Shown: in pieces, positions 25,341-38,290 of the stretch
How positions within the stretch are numbered: the stretch's first letter is position 1
Layout: the number at the start of each line of letters is the position of its first letter
DNA from: Phlebiopsis flavidoalba
Taxonomy: Eukaryota; Basidiomycota; Agaricomycetes; Polyporales; Phanerochaetaceae
Assembly: GCA_035772785.1 (NCBI GenBank)
Contig: JAOCPU010000016.1
Span: forward strand, 372,001-436,000
Direction of reading: 5' to 3'
DNA length: 64,000 nt
Notes under the pieces: model-generated
What the model saw: the letters and a program-made list of their open reading frames with translations, nothing else
What the model was told of the DNA's origin: nothing
Databases searched by the model: none
Made by a program: the position numbers and the translations under genes

Positions 25341-28150
25341 CCCAAATTCCAGTGACTACATGGTTCTATGACTTATCTAATCTTGAGTCTGTAAGCCGCT
25401 GTCAACACACGCCCCTTCTCAACGTTGACGCTAATACACCGCGACCAGGCGCCACCTTCCCCTTCAATTATCGCACGTCGTGTACGGCAAACGTCCTTAT
25501 ATATTCATAGGACGGGCCTCCTCTATTCTCATAGTATTACTTCACTTTATCTCTAATCAGGCTGGTGTAGCCTAGTCGCCCACACCCCGAACACCCTGTC
25601 CCTACCGAAATTATATCCGATGTTAATCGCGTCCGTTCGCGCTCAATACGACAAGACCGACAGTGAGTACTAAACTTGCTGTGTACAAGAAATCTTCCTG
25701 GCGATGGATTGTAACAGGTCCGTTGTAATTTACGGCACAACCGGAATGCAACACGTATGTGATGTGATCACACAAGTAGCACCTGCTATCCTTGACGACG
25801 TCGAAAATTTATTTGTTCGAACGTCCTTCATAAAAAAAACCGACCAGGCAATTACAACAAAGTTTCGGGATCTATCGCCTCCACCAGCTTGAGTTCCGTG
25901 CCCGCGCCGCGAAGGAGTTATATGATGTGCGCCCTCGGACACTTCCACGAATGAGTCTCTAGGATACATGTCACTTCCTACTCTCTTTGCCAATCAGCAT
26001 GTCCCCACTACTGCACTCACCTTCTCATAGCTGCTACTCACAATTGTATCGGACCTCACCTAATTGGGCCGTCGATCGGCTGGGTGAGATTCGGCCTCCG
26101 AAGGACGACAAAACCACACGAAGAACCGAAAATTTAGGGGATTAGGTGGGTCGTTTCGAGATTCGTGTGTGATGGCCACTTTTGACGGCTTGGAGAAAGG
26201 AGCCTGGTTTTATCCAATGACTTCGGTGTCTTGCTCGGATCGGGCGCAGAGTATATGCGCAGGTCCTCATCCAATAAGTTGGGCATCCATCCACCGAAGT
26301 TTGGGGCGTGAGTCAGCGCGGATGCACAGTAATTGTCAGAGAACGTTGCAATGCACAGTACAAAAATATTCAGGTCGGTAGAGTTCAGTCCGTATGCGAC
26401 CCATAACAGAATCCGTCTATGCACGGAACTCCCAGACACTGTTAGGCGTGGGGCATCGCACCGCCGCAAGGACGATAGCATATCCGGGTTTCATCGTGAC
26501 ATAGTTGGAGCATTAAAAAAAGCACAACAAAAGTTCTCCAATATGAGCCGGGGAATGGCTACGAATTGTACTTGGTACAGAAACAAGATCCACACGCAAT
26601 ATCTTTATCCACGTCAGGACAACCCTGTCAAATACTGGTGTACGATATAGCGCTGAACGTAATGCCAGGGATATCAAGCTGGGCTTTGAAAGACCGACTC
26701 ACTCCGCAATGTCATTAAGGCAGAAAATAGGGTCTCTGGGAGGGCAGCCTTCTACTCCGCACCAGTCGGGTTTCACGATGAAAGAGAGATGTTGCCGAGA
26801 AAACCTGGATAAACGATTGTCCGGTGGGGCTATCAACGATCGAAAAAACTACGGAGGTTGTTCACTCGTGAAACAATGTGTATGCTGCGATCACCCTTCG
26901 GGCCAATTGGTAGGAAATCCCGCATTAGTGCGGCAACACGTCGGATCAAGTGCTCAGAGCCATCTTCTGGCTTAATGATTAGAATCTGAAAGCCCCTAGG
27001 ACGCTTAGACAACTTCAACAAGGGACTAGGAGATTCCGATAATGACCCTTGTAGAGTTTGGGCACTGTGTCTTGGCGCGTAAGTGCGCCTTCTCGCCATC
27101 GTCTCTTGGTCGGGTGCGGTATGAATGCTGGAGGGCCTTTGGCGATGGTAGAGAATTTGAGTAGCGAATGGACACAAAACGTAGGCCTTCCCCCCCCCCC
27201 CCCCCGGTTCGCTCTACAGCCAAAATCAGCGAACTTTCGAGGTCACACTTCGTTTCCCCGCAGGCAACAACTCTTTGATGAGGCAGCTAGAGAGACGGCA
27301 GAGTCTCCCCGGACAACAGCTTTGAAGGGAGCTTATATGCGTGCCCATCCAGAGCATATACTATAAACAGTTCGTTTATATAAATATACTTTAGCCTGTC
27401 ATGCACTTTGCTTTGCGCTCACCTCTGCATACGTGGGCCATCCTCTCATCTAGCACGACAAACCAGGTATCTTGGACGTGGTGGCAAACTGTGCCACCTT
27501 CGGATGGACAGGTGGCGCCCTTCTTAACCCCAGTCTAATACTTCTGTGGGTGTTGTCGGAATAATCTTGAATACTGGAGTAGTCGACGGCATCGTGAATG
27601 ATACCAACGACACAATCGAGATGGAGGTTTGTGGTAAAACGCAAGTTACAGCATAAGCGGGGCTGCACGGCGGTCCGGAACAAGATCCCGTCATCGTCGA
27701 TTTCGGACAAGCGATCGGCGGTCCTATAACAAGCTGAGTGCAGATCCAATCGAAACGTTTTATGATGCCACAAGGCGGTGGGTAAAGTCCACAGGAAACC
27801 ACTCAATAAATGTAAGCATATAAAAAACACAGCTAACGAGACACAGCAGCTCCACGGGTAAAAATGAGCAAGTCCAAACTTAAAACAGTAGTCGCCAATA
27901 TTATGGTATAATTTTCTCTTTGTCAGACACAACTCTGATCCAAATCTCGCCCGGACGACTGTGGTGACGCGCGATGTGTGAGAAGCTCCTCCCTGTAAAA
28001 TCGAAAACCATACAACTTACCTCTTTTCCTGAGAATTTCTGAAGACCGTCCTGCGCTCCTCCACCGTAGTTGGTCGGCGAGAGAGCTGTTGCCCCCGCGC
28101 CGAGGCAATATTAACAGGGCCTCGGACCACCTCGCTTGCAGATCTTCAAG
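25341..28150. other. Gene-poor interval with a C16 run
   Basis: No recognisable gene. A run of 16 C lies at 27190-27205. The minus-strand frame at 27450-27932 is uninterrupted for 160 codons and has one hydrophobic segment (CCVSLAVFFICLHLLSGFL), but it has no homology I can name and no introns; I leave it as an open frame only. Other frames are short and unrelated to one another. Confidence 0.35.
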
Positions 28151-28164
28151 CGCCCTCATTCGTC

Positions 28165-31100
28165 TCATTCTGTCTCAACCCACGACTGTACCAAACCAAT
28201 CTGGGTCGACGACCCACGCCGAGCCTGTGGGAGAAGGGTCTTTGGACCACAGCAGAACGGGTGTGTGGCATAGGCAGCCGGATCGAACCTGCTTCCCTGA
28301 AGGTGGACGTATAACGAAAGACGACGATCGATGACACCCATCGCACACAACCGTATGCCGGCCTCCTTGGGGTCTAATGACAGGCAATCGGTCAGTAAAA
28401 GAGCCGAGATGAGATGCATGGGTGTCACGAACGTGTCCATCCTCAGCTTATCCTGCAAGAGCTGCATTTTACGTTCGCGTTTATCTGGATTGGCCCACGG
28501 TGAAAGGTCAATCCGCACGACGGGGTTCCCGGTCCCCATTGTCCGTTTATGACCACGGGTGGGAAGTATGAAGGTGGGAACGCCAGAGTGGGACGGTACT
28601 GCGGGGGATCGCCGACGCGGCGCTAGTACGTATAACTCTAGATCCTATGGCGCAATATTGTTAGAGCGAAGCCAAAAAAGACGCAAAATAAGGAGTGCGA
28701 CTCACAATGAGCATATGCACCATCCCAGATGGAGTCGAACCCACATTTGCCTCATCACGACGGCTACGTCCACACACAAAGTTCTCCCGCTCGCATGAGG
28801 TGCAAGACACCTGCCCCGCTTTTTCAGCTCGACCACCGCTCGCACATTCCAGAACGCTCCCAGTGTCCGAGAGCCAGTCGTCCTTCAGGTGATGGGCACG
28901 ACACACCTGCAGCAAGGGTGCCCGCCGGAGACGGAATATGGGGGGTGAATGGAAGGTCTTTGCGGCAGGGGCCAGTGCGGATAGTTTCCCGCGCGTTTGT
29001 GGACGATGGAGAAGGTGCATCGCGCCGGGCGATTTGGGCGTTTCTTGAGGTATTGAGACTTGCTCTGGGACGACCCCACTTGGTGGGTGTGCCCGTTGTG
29101 TGAGCTGATAGACGTGGTGCGAACGCGCGCGAGCCCTCAGGCATAGACACGGGCGTTTTTGATGGAGGACTCCTAGTTATGACCGCTGTTTGCAGTTCGT
29201 GCGTAAGGGCTGCTTCAGCCTCTGCTTGAGCACGAAGGCGCATTACGACACGCGTGGAAAGCCCTGCTTGCGAAGGTGAGTTCTTGCATAGTGCGAGCCT
29301 CTATCGTGGGATTGCGTTGCAGCCAGCCGTGTGCCACGGCAGCACTAGCGGTGGACAGGGATTTTTGATGACGCCCGCGCATGTAGTGACAAAGATCCTG
29401 CTCAATGTTAGATCAATCTGGCTCGTTTATAATGTGTGATCACTCACGTCTACGGTGAGTATCAGTGGCTCAGGATCATGTACCACGACCATGTGCTATA
29501 CCCCACCCCCGGTTCTGAAGGCTATATCTCGCAAGAACTGTTCTCGACCATCTGTCGTAGAACGCCCTACGGATGTCCTTGCCGTAGTGGCGAGGCCGAG
29601 ACATCGTAATAAGAGAGATGTACCCAACAAGTTCTCCAATGAGGACAGGGTGCAACAGGTGGCTCAGTAGCGGGTAGTATTAGAACGTATCGGCACATGG
29701 TGAATTCGGCCGCATCCGCGCTCGCGAAGACTTCCATCTCCTCGACATGCCTCGGCGAGATGCGCTTTGCCTTGGGCGGTGAGGGTTCTCTGCGGTGTGT
29801 AGGGGAGCATACTCCTCCGGAGGCGTTGGCAGCTGGACTGGAACTGGCGTTGGGACTTCTCTGGCTTGTTCGGTCCACTGTCCTTGCGGTATTTGGGTGG
29901 GAAGTGCGGGACCGCGACTGGCTACTAGGAAGGGGTTTATGAGAAGGCTGCGGGGGATGATGGGGCACAGGCGCCGCTAACGGAAGCGGCATATGCCTGG
30001 CTTGAACGATGACTTGACTGATGGTGCGAAACCGGGACGAGTGGATGTATGCTCTTCGACATACGACCTCCGAGATGGCTGCCCGTTGGGGATGGGTTCC
30101 GGAGACACCGCTGGATGTGTGGTAGGATTTGCGATTTCCCAACTTTTCCATCTGTTGTCAGTGAGAATCTTGACCCCGTCACGCGACCGCTTCTGCAGTT
30201 CCCACCCTCATGTGATATACTTTTGTCGACGGTTCTGAGACGGAGTGAATCAGCGGAGCTACCGTGGCGGGACAAAGATTCTTGTTCTCGAGCACGAGAG
30301 TCTGGGGGCACGCTCGACTCTCGTCGACTGTGGTGGCAGAGATGGGAAGGCTGTTCTATGGGCTGCACGAAGTTGGTGAAGCCATACTGAGACGTCGCAG
30401 CGGGTCCTGGACCTCAGCCGCTGGCGGCGCTTCTGGGGCCTTGCGCGACGAGTGCTTGCTCGATTTGCTCAGTTATACGCGACGCTGGGGAGGACGGCGC
30501 CCGCACGGGCTCCGGGAATGGGCTCCGGCGGATTTCGGTGTCGACTGGTCTGCTGCCCCCCGTAAGCATACGCACTATACCCTTCGGCCGTTTTTTTCGC
30601 CTCCACAGACGCGTTTCCAATCATCTCGACCACCTGCGGCTCGATGTCTTCCCACCTCGGACGTCGCTCGCGGTCATGGCAGCAAAGATGAGCGGTTTGC
30701 CCCGGACTGGACCTTGTGCTGGACGACGCTACAGACTGCGAGGCGGGAGACGTTGTAATAGTCGAGTGGCTGTGTGGGAGTATGCATGCTGTCGAGGTTC
30801 CTCGAAGACTTGTATTCATTTGATGATGGCGGCGTAGGCTAGCCTCCCCGAGGGGCTCTCCCTGTCGCGATGCCTGTTCTCCTTCGTATTCTTACTTCTG
30901 GCCATGCTTTGGTTGGATCGGTACAGGATGTGGACGGATGACAAGAGGTGGCTCCGGTTCGGATGTATGAGGGCGGCCCATCTGATCAGCCCCTATAAGC
31001 TCAACGGGATCCGCGGGACGCTGAGACGAATCGTCCGCAGGTTCTAGAATGCTCAATCTCTGCGAGACTGGACGTAGAGGGGAAGGAGGCGGAGTATTGC

Positions 31101-33000
31101 TTGAGCTGTCCGAAGATGGCACAGACGGCGGTACGGGAGGTACCAAAGTCTTCCGGCGTTTGTTCGGGTTGCTAATAAAGGTTGTGAGCTTATCACGCAG
31201 AGGGGTGGGACGTTTTCAATGACGTACCAGAGGAATATGGGGTAGAGGATGCGGGTCCAGCACGCCCGGGGTGTCTGGTGTTGGCAGGGACTCATGCGGA
31301 GCCGGGAGGGGTGTAACGGCAGCCTCAGACTGTGCCTGGAAATCCACTGTTAGCATATGACCGCGCCTTGTCTGTTCATAAGCAGAGAGATGTTTGGAGA
31401 AGTCGTACACCATGGCACCGAACCTCATGCACGGCGGCTCAGCATTTCACATCTCATATCAATAAGATGTAACGGGGACGGCATGACGGTCTATCAGAGG
31501 CTCTCAAGTCGACAGATAGTGCCAAGCTTTTGGCTGGATGCACGAGACGTACGCGAGGTCGATGCGAAAACGCTGAGACGAATTTTACTCACCGGCTCGC
31601 CTTGCATGCTAGAGGAAGTGGCCATGCTTGCGCTCGTACTGACCGGCAGCCCAAATGCGACAAGAGGCGAGTATTTCTTGCGTGTAATACTTGGCGTAGC
31701 GAGGAGGGAAGGAGCCCCCTTGAGAGATGATTGAAAGGTGGGACTAGACGGCGAGGGAGGTATCGGGGAATGAGACCCCCCTTGCGGGACAAGCTCTGGC
31801 TGCGAGTCCTGGTGGTTTTGGGGTATAAGATCCTGCATTGGGTGTAGCAGTGGGGTATCGAGTTGGAGGGGTGGCGGTGAGTGCAGGTCGGTCAGAACGT
31901 TGAGCAATAGTAGTAGAAGTGTTGGAGGGTAGCGGGGGCAAGCTATGTTCGTTGACATGATGTGCGAGGTGTGATTGTACGACAGGCCTTGAGGGGGATC
32001 TACTGGGGCTTCCTTGCCAACGGGATGGTCGACAGGTAAGTGATGGCGGCTCTCGAGGAAGAGAGGACGAGCGGGACGTCGTGGAGGATGTTTCAGGATC
32101 GCCGTTGCGAACCATAGAGGACGCAGGGGGTTGGAGATCCGAATCCGACTCGAAGGAGTCCGCCTTGTCCAATGTCTGCGGTAATTGCAAGCCTGAAAAT
32201 CGAGTTTCTGGTTGCGCAACTTGACCAGTTGACCGCCAATCCTCCCTACTTTGCATTCTAGGAAACGCAGGTTGGCCTGGCGTGTGTCTAGTGCCAGGGC
32301 TGGGCTTCTCTGCGTCGCGTGAATCTGCGTCCTTGAAGAGCTAGCAGCCATGCCGGCCTGCCCATGCAGAGGATGACTTGTTGAGACTCATTATCCTGTA
32401 CATACGACGGCTGCTTTGGAGGGCTTGCGCTTGGAGGGAGAGCAGCCCTGGAGCTCGACCGCGTAGGTAGTGAGTTGAGCACTTTGGGGGTAGAGTCCAC
32501 CTGGTCTTGTCTACTCTGCTTCCTCCTCAGTAATCCTGAGTGCCCCTTCCTGCCCCCTGACCTCTACTCGCAGAGCTGGTATTCCCCCTGCTATAAAACT
32601 GGACTTGGACGCAAGATACGTCGGTCCGGATACAATGGGCTTGCTCTGGCCATCCTGTCCTTGGAGGGAGGTAGCGAAACGAGCGTAAAGAGGGGTCTGG
32701 GGGCCCTCTACGGGAGGTGCAGATGCAAGAGGGGCTGGTGCTGAGACGACTGGCTTGGTTTCGACGAAAGGGGAGGATTTCCTGTCCCGCAAATAGCCTT
32801 TTCATTGGTCTGCAGGCTCCGAGGGTCCTGACAGGTCGATAGGGTTGGGATGTGCAGCGCTAGAGACGGTTCAAGCGCAAAGTTGGCGCGACGAGGATCG
32901 AGAGCACGAGAGCACGAGACAAGCGTAGGTATAGATGTACAAACAAGCACAGTGATAAGGTACCGAGAAAGGTCGAGGGTTCAGAACATGAGGAGTACAT
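28165..33000 (-). CDS. Large Ser/Pro-rich protein(s) with a cysteine cluster, interrupted
   Basis: Across almost 5 kb the minus strand keeps protein-like, disordered, Ser/Pro/Thr-rich composition through changing frames: VPPVPPSVPSSDSSSNTPP (about 31090-31140), RLSILEPADDSSQRPADPVE (about 31000-31070), AKRISPRHVEEMEVFASADA (about 29700-29760), SPPSKTPVSMPEGSRAFAP (about 29110-29170) and KPVVSAPAPLASAPP (about 32700-32760). Near the 3' part (about 28770-28860) the minus strand reads CER..VELKKRGRCL followed in another frame by SCTSCERENFVC. This resembles the paired-cysteine blocks of a class of agaricomycete proteins with zinc-binding CxxC motifs. It could be one gene or two; the portion 28165-28540 may be separate. 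No catalytic domain was seen. A transcription-related or scaffold role is only a guess. Confidence 0.4.
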
Positions 33001-35676
33001 GAGGGCAATAAATTATGAGACACGGGGAAAGGGGCGGTATGTATGGAAAGCCGGACGTTCAAGCTTATTGACGCCCTGGCTGGTCGTTCACGCGCGCCGT
33101 TCCCCCGAACACCGCGTGGCCTAGGATCGGCGTGGAATTCAGCTGGTTTTCTGGGTGCGCAATATATCGCATTTAACCCTAACCTGCAGCGCCTCACCGA
33201 CGGATGCCTTATATGGCGCGCCCCGGCCGTGCCGATTATTTTGTGTATTATTCACACTTTTCTGTATTTATCAATATATATATATCTATATATACATATA
33301 TTCTACGTTACATGAATAGTGTGCTATGAGTCTACAAGCTCTCCTTGCGCTACTGCTGGTGGCGGCACGGCCACTGGTAGACCTGGGAATGGCGGCTGCC
33401 AGCGGGGCGTGGTCCCCACAATCCGGCCGAAGTGACGGGTCGGATGCGAGAGCAACGCGCGCAATGGAGCGGGCGCGGGCTGTGGGGAGGGCATAAGGAG
33501 CGAGGCGGGCGGTCAGCGTGGGGCGCAGACATGCGTGCACGGAGCGGTCGTCGGGCCTGCGGGGACGTGGCGGTCGTCAGGCTCGCAGTGCATGCTCAGC
33601 AGCGCCGACCGTTGGCGTGCATCACTGAACAATGCAGAGGCGAGGGCCGAGGGCCGACGCCTGGCTCGGGCGGACGGCGGGTCTTCGACGGCACGTTGAG
33701 GGAGCCGAGGACCTGCATCGCTTCTCAGGCAACCCGGAAGCGATGGGAGGTAGCTGGAGATGGTGGGCAGTGGGCGGAGGCGGGGAGGTGGATCCAGCGA
33801 GCGGTCGTCCAGAGCGTGACGCGGCGGACACGAACGTGGGCGTGCGTATGTGTACGCACTACGCGTACACTCTCGCCCGTATTACGTCGCTTGTGACACA
33901 ATATGCCGGTAGATGTGACTGTTGCGGGCTAGGGGAGGTCGGGGTGGAGGTGGAGGTAGCGGGGTTCCTGTAGAACACAAAACGAAAGTCAGTAAGGCCA
34001 GAGGGAAGTGAGCACATACCTTAGAGTGTGCGGGGGAACACCACAGCTCTTCACGCTGTTCGACAGTCGAGAATCTGGTCAGCAGTCACGGCGACCCGAC
34101 ATACGACGGGCCACGCACCTTATCCCCGGAGCCCGTGGGCATGTACAAGCCAACGAAGAACGCTGGAGCATGCACCCAGTGCACTACTCCAGAGTTTTTC
34201 GACGCTTTTGAGGCGTCGGGCGTTGCTGTTCGGGTTGCCTTGGTCGAGGTGGCCGGTCGCGATGCTGGGCAGCGTGAGATGACGGCCCGTGCGACTCCGG
34301 GTAAGGAGAAAACGAGTGGGAACACACCAGAGCCCTCGCATGAAGGGCCCTGGGCATCGAGATGGAGGATAGAGACCGCCGTTCTCGTGAACGACGGTCG
34401 GGGGGTGGTGGTTCAAAGCAAGCAGCGCTGGGCGCTTTGACCCTCGGGCGACTTCCAGGTCGCCTCGGGCGACCCCAAAGTGCGCTGTTCCACACTATCC
34501 ATCCCTCGCCCCGCATTCTCTTGCTTCGGGCTGGATTGAGGGGAGCTTTTGGGACTGTAGGTAAGGGTTTCCCACGCTTTACGGAAAATCTATATATTCA
34601 CCTTATTCCTAGCACATTCTCCCCTCGTTTCGGCTACGAGTCGTCCTCCCATCCGACGCACTCTCACGTCAACACATATGAGGGTACGTACCACCACTGT
34701 TTTTTAAGTATGGGTAAGACGTCCCTGACGTTTGTTTTGTAATCGGACCGCTGAATACAGGTATATAGCTCAATTCGACGCGAGAAGGCTATCCTGCAAG
34801 AGCCAGTGCGTACCCCGCTTACTCTGCCACGCGCGCGGCCCCGTTAGACTTCAAGTATTTTCTCCACTATTTACACATACTAACGAGCTGTTTCCCAGCT
34901 TGTAAATTTTGAGCCGAGCCGTTCGGCCTCTGTGTCACTCGAGCACCATGTGTGCTCGCACATAGCTGAGTATTCTATTTACCCTCTATTCTGCCGGCTC
35001 TATCGCTCCGGGACAGGCACTCCCAAGCTTCTTACACGCACACAGAAGATGTCCATTGCCTGCGTTCAGCAATGCGTGCCCATGGAGCCCATGCCGGGCC
35101 TTGTCCTCCTCGACGTTCTGGCGGGCGCCTATATCAAGAAACGTCGTTTTATTTCTGGACACTTTAACAACGGTCTAACTCTTTCATTGGCGTATCCAGA
35201 GTGCCCATGGTGGTGTATGTACGTACTATACACGTCAAGGCATGCAATAATATGACTCTATGAGTGTTCAGTAGCCGCTTTTAGTGTCCTCTTCTCAGGA
35301 CATTTTCCTCTCTTGTCAGACCCATTGTACACACAACAAACACTGTCAGCTAGCTGTACAATGTCCTATGTAATGTTTACTCACCATGTTGATTGCTCTC
35401 TGTACCTCCACCTGTGTTTGGATGGGTGTATAGCCTTGACATCATACACTCATGTTCTAAGGTTCTCCATGGGCTCATACATAGTTTAACAACCTGTAGC
35501 ACTACCATTTACACTTTGAGATGTCATGACAATTCTTTGAAGCACTCACCGGCATTCATAAGTCCTTTTCTCAAATATACAGTGGTATTTCTGCGCTATT
35601 TTCGTTTCGTTTATTTTTCACTAACCCCAGATGACCAACAGAATCACCCCACCCAAATTACGACGAAAAGAGCAAA
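33001..35676. other. GC-rich then AT-rich interval, no gene supported
   Basis: From 33350 to 34500 the sequence is GC-rich with long overlapping frames on both strands (Arg/Gly/Ala-rich), typical of composition bias. A minus-strand segment near 34140-34240 reads SGVVHWVHAPAFFVGLY and a plus-strand frame covers the same bases; I cannot decide between them. An AT dinucleotide-rich patch (TATATATATC-like) lies at 33272-33300. From 34600 to 35676 there are only short frames. Confidence 0.35.
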
Positions 35677-36126
35677 TTGCATATACATGCCAATCGAGTT
35701 CCAAATACTTTAAGACATGGGTGTATAGTAGGATTACACAGTACAAGATATTTGAATATATATAGAGTATGTGCGCATTTTCGGGCCCATGATTACCTTT
35801 TACACTTCCACTACCTTTATCTGGACAATAACATAAGCCCTTCAAAACACTACGAAGATGAAAATTACAAGTGGATTAACATTTCTTTTTGGACTATGGA
35901 AACCACCAACATGACCAGCACGGTTGTGGCATGGGAGAAGCCTAAGTCAGGGGAAATAGAGCCAATGACATTTCAAATGGGACCACAAGGGTTTTACAAA
36001 TCATCATTTGGTAATTCTCTTACGCTGTACGGCCATTTCATCCAAGGTTCCCGGGCGGGTGCATTGACCTATATGGTATTGGCAGCAAACACGACACAAG
36101 AGCGAATAAATAAAGCAATACTGTAG
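35677..36126 (+). CDS. Hypothetical protein, 149 codons
   Basis: The longest undisturbed plus-strand frame in an AT-richer patch; no frame break, which is unusual here. The C-terminal two thirds look protein-like (TMETTNMTSTVVAWEKPKSG, FQMGPQGFYKSSFGN, LTYMVLAANTTQERINKA). I recognise no family, signal peptide or active site. The real start may be later, at 35896 (METTNM), since the preceding 70 codons are of poor composition. Confidence 0.3.
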   Translation: MHIHANRVPNTLRHGCIVGLHSTRYLNIYRVCAHFRAHDYLLHFHYLYLDNNISPSKHYEDENYKWINISFWTMETTNMTSTVVAWEKPKSGEIEPMTFQMGPQGFYKSSFGNSLTLYGHFIQGSRAGALTYMVLAANTTQERINKAIL

Positions 36127-36129
36127 TTA

Positions 36130-38290
36130 GCCTGTCCGGGATTACAAGCTCGGCGGCTGATCTCAAAGATTCACGGCGACCACGAGAAGCACTTGAGGCG
36201 CTAACGCGACCATTCCTTGGTCTAAGCCCATGTGTGGTACGAGATCGACGCGGTGTGTCTTTATTCTGACGCTCTTGATTAGGCTGTAGAATGAGTCAAA
36301 ATAAGGCATTGTCGTAATCTATTATAATGGAAATTTTTTCAAAGATTTTATAAGTGAAAAAACTACGCCTCCAGCTATCTCCAGCAAGCCAAATATGGCA
36401 CAAGAGAAGGCTGCCGGGCGTGTTTGATAGCGCTTAGCGTTATGTATTGGTGTGATGCCGTGAGCTATACCCCAGGGGATTTCTCACGCTACTTAGAGCT
36501 TGTGCATGGGGTAACGCAAATTTGGCTGGTGGGAAACGTCAGAGTGGCAGGAACGAGCGTATCCCAGGCGAAAACTCGACTCTTGCGCCTGCATGGATAA
36601 CGCACTTCGGCACGCAGCGCTCTTCGCACGCGTTTGTAAACCCATCAAATCGGGATCCACTCATTGGGTAGTATTCTACATCGCATAGAGCTATCGCGGC
36701 CGCTGCCCGCGCACTCCGCTTAGCTGCAACGCTGACAGACACGTAACGCCCGACGCCCGCCGCCGCAGTGTCTGAGGTCCCGCGCCCGCCCATAGTAGCC
36801 GCGGGGTACGCTGAATTAGGTCAGGCCCCAGCCGAAACGCGCCGTGACCCCGCGTCTAAGAAAAGCTTGAAACCGTCCGGCTTTCCCATACCGGCCGGGC
36901 ACTCGCGTCCTGCTGTACCATACTGTACCCTGCCGGACTCCTGTTCCCCGCTGCCACAATGTCTAGGCGTGGTAATAGGGAACCCATATACACCGCTGGA
37001 GGGAAAATTACCACACGTCTGGTCAGCGCGACAGTACTCAAGGGCCGGCGGAAGAATTGACGCGAATGTGGGTTGAATGTAACTGTGCCTCTCAGTAAGC
37101 CTCTGAGATATCTGATCTACATTTTTACAGCCGTGCGAAGCCTCCAACCCGGTGGGCCGACTACACTCGCTATCTTCGACTTTTGTATGTACGCACGCAC
37201 CCCGCTAATGCTCCCGTAAATGCCGGAAAAATCTGGGCGGGAAGGATAGGCTGGTAAACGTCAGCTTCACACGGGGCAATAGCGGGTGCTAGATATGCGG
37301 AGGTGTGTGTAGTAGGGTTATGTGGTTTATGAGGAGCATTTTGAACAGCTGATATGAAGAGAGTATTGGCCCGAAGGTGCTAACTCCGCTAGGCAAGATG
37401 ATCCAGTGCGTTATGAGGAGGACAAAGTACATAGAGCGTGCTTAGGCACCTTGGTACGTTTTCATTGTGGCAGGCGGCGTGCTAGCTTGCTCTCAACGCG
37501 TACATGACGCTTGGTCAGGGAAGGTACACCAGGGAGGCACAGTTTGTGTTGCCAGTCCCTCGAAAGCGCGCTCAAAGAGTGGCAAAAATGCCGAGTTCTC
37601 TCGTTTCGATCACCTAAGAACGATCCTTGTTCATTCTTGTCCGGCTGCGAACCTGTCTCAATGGATTCCGCCTCTCGACTAGCCGAATGCGGATCCGGCA
37701 TTTAGGGGGTACTACCCAAACGATTGCCGACTGAAAATACACACAGTGAGGGGGCTGGAGTCCCGCGCTCTTCTTCAGGATAGCCTTCGGAAATACTAGT
37801 CAGAATATCTGATCTATTCCCTCAGAGGCAAGTCGACTGTCAACTGAACTTCGGTAGCTCTCGCCTGTGCCTAGGTCAGTCAATACATCTTTACCGATGC
37901 GTGGTAGCGCGATCGCACTATATAGATACCGGGCAGTTTGGTTCTGAGTATTACGATACGTTTATGTGTCGTTTCATTGTTTAATCTCTTACTTTCTGTG
38001 ATTTGGTTCGAGGGCGAGGGCTGTATCGATCGTGTGATCACACCAGTTGTTTGGTGTTCGATCGTGCAGTTAGTGCCTGAACAAACAGCGCCGTCCGTTC
38101 CTCAACAGTTTATTCGGCCCTTAATCGCGACCAAAATATGTTCCTCAGACGGTTTTCTAAGGGAGGGTGGCGCCAGCCTTCGAGCATGTTGACAATACCG
38201 GACGAATACTAGGCTAATACTTTCACGGACCCTTGCAAATGTATGCAATATTTCTCAAAGGAAGCACGTTACCTACGAGGTCCTTGCGCC
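36130..38290. other. Gene-poor interval
   Basis: Short frames only, the longest about 108 codons. Nothing shows a domain, exon chain or repeat that I can support. Confidence 0.4.

Noticed and set aside
28720..28760. tRNA-like T-loop on minus (GTGGGTTCGACTCCATC)
   Set aside because: The five-base T stem does not pair and no matching acceptor or D arm exists about 70 bases upstream. The bases lie next to a cysteine-rich coding stretch.
33272..33300. TATATATA tract as a promoter
   Set aside because: No gene start on either strand at a suitable distance; simple AT repeat is the better description.
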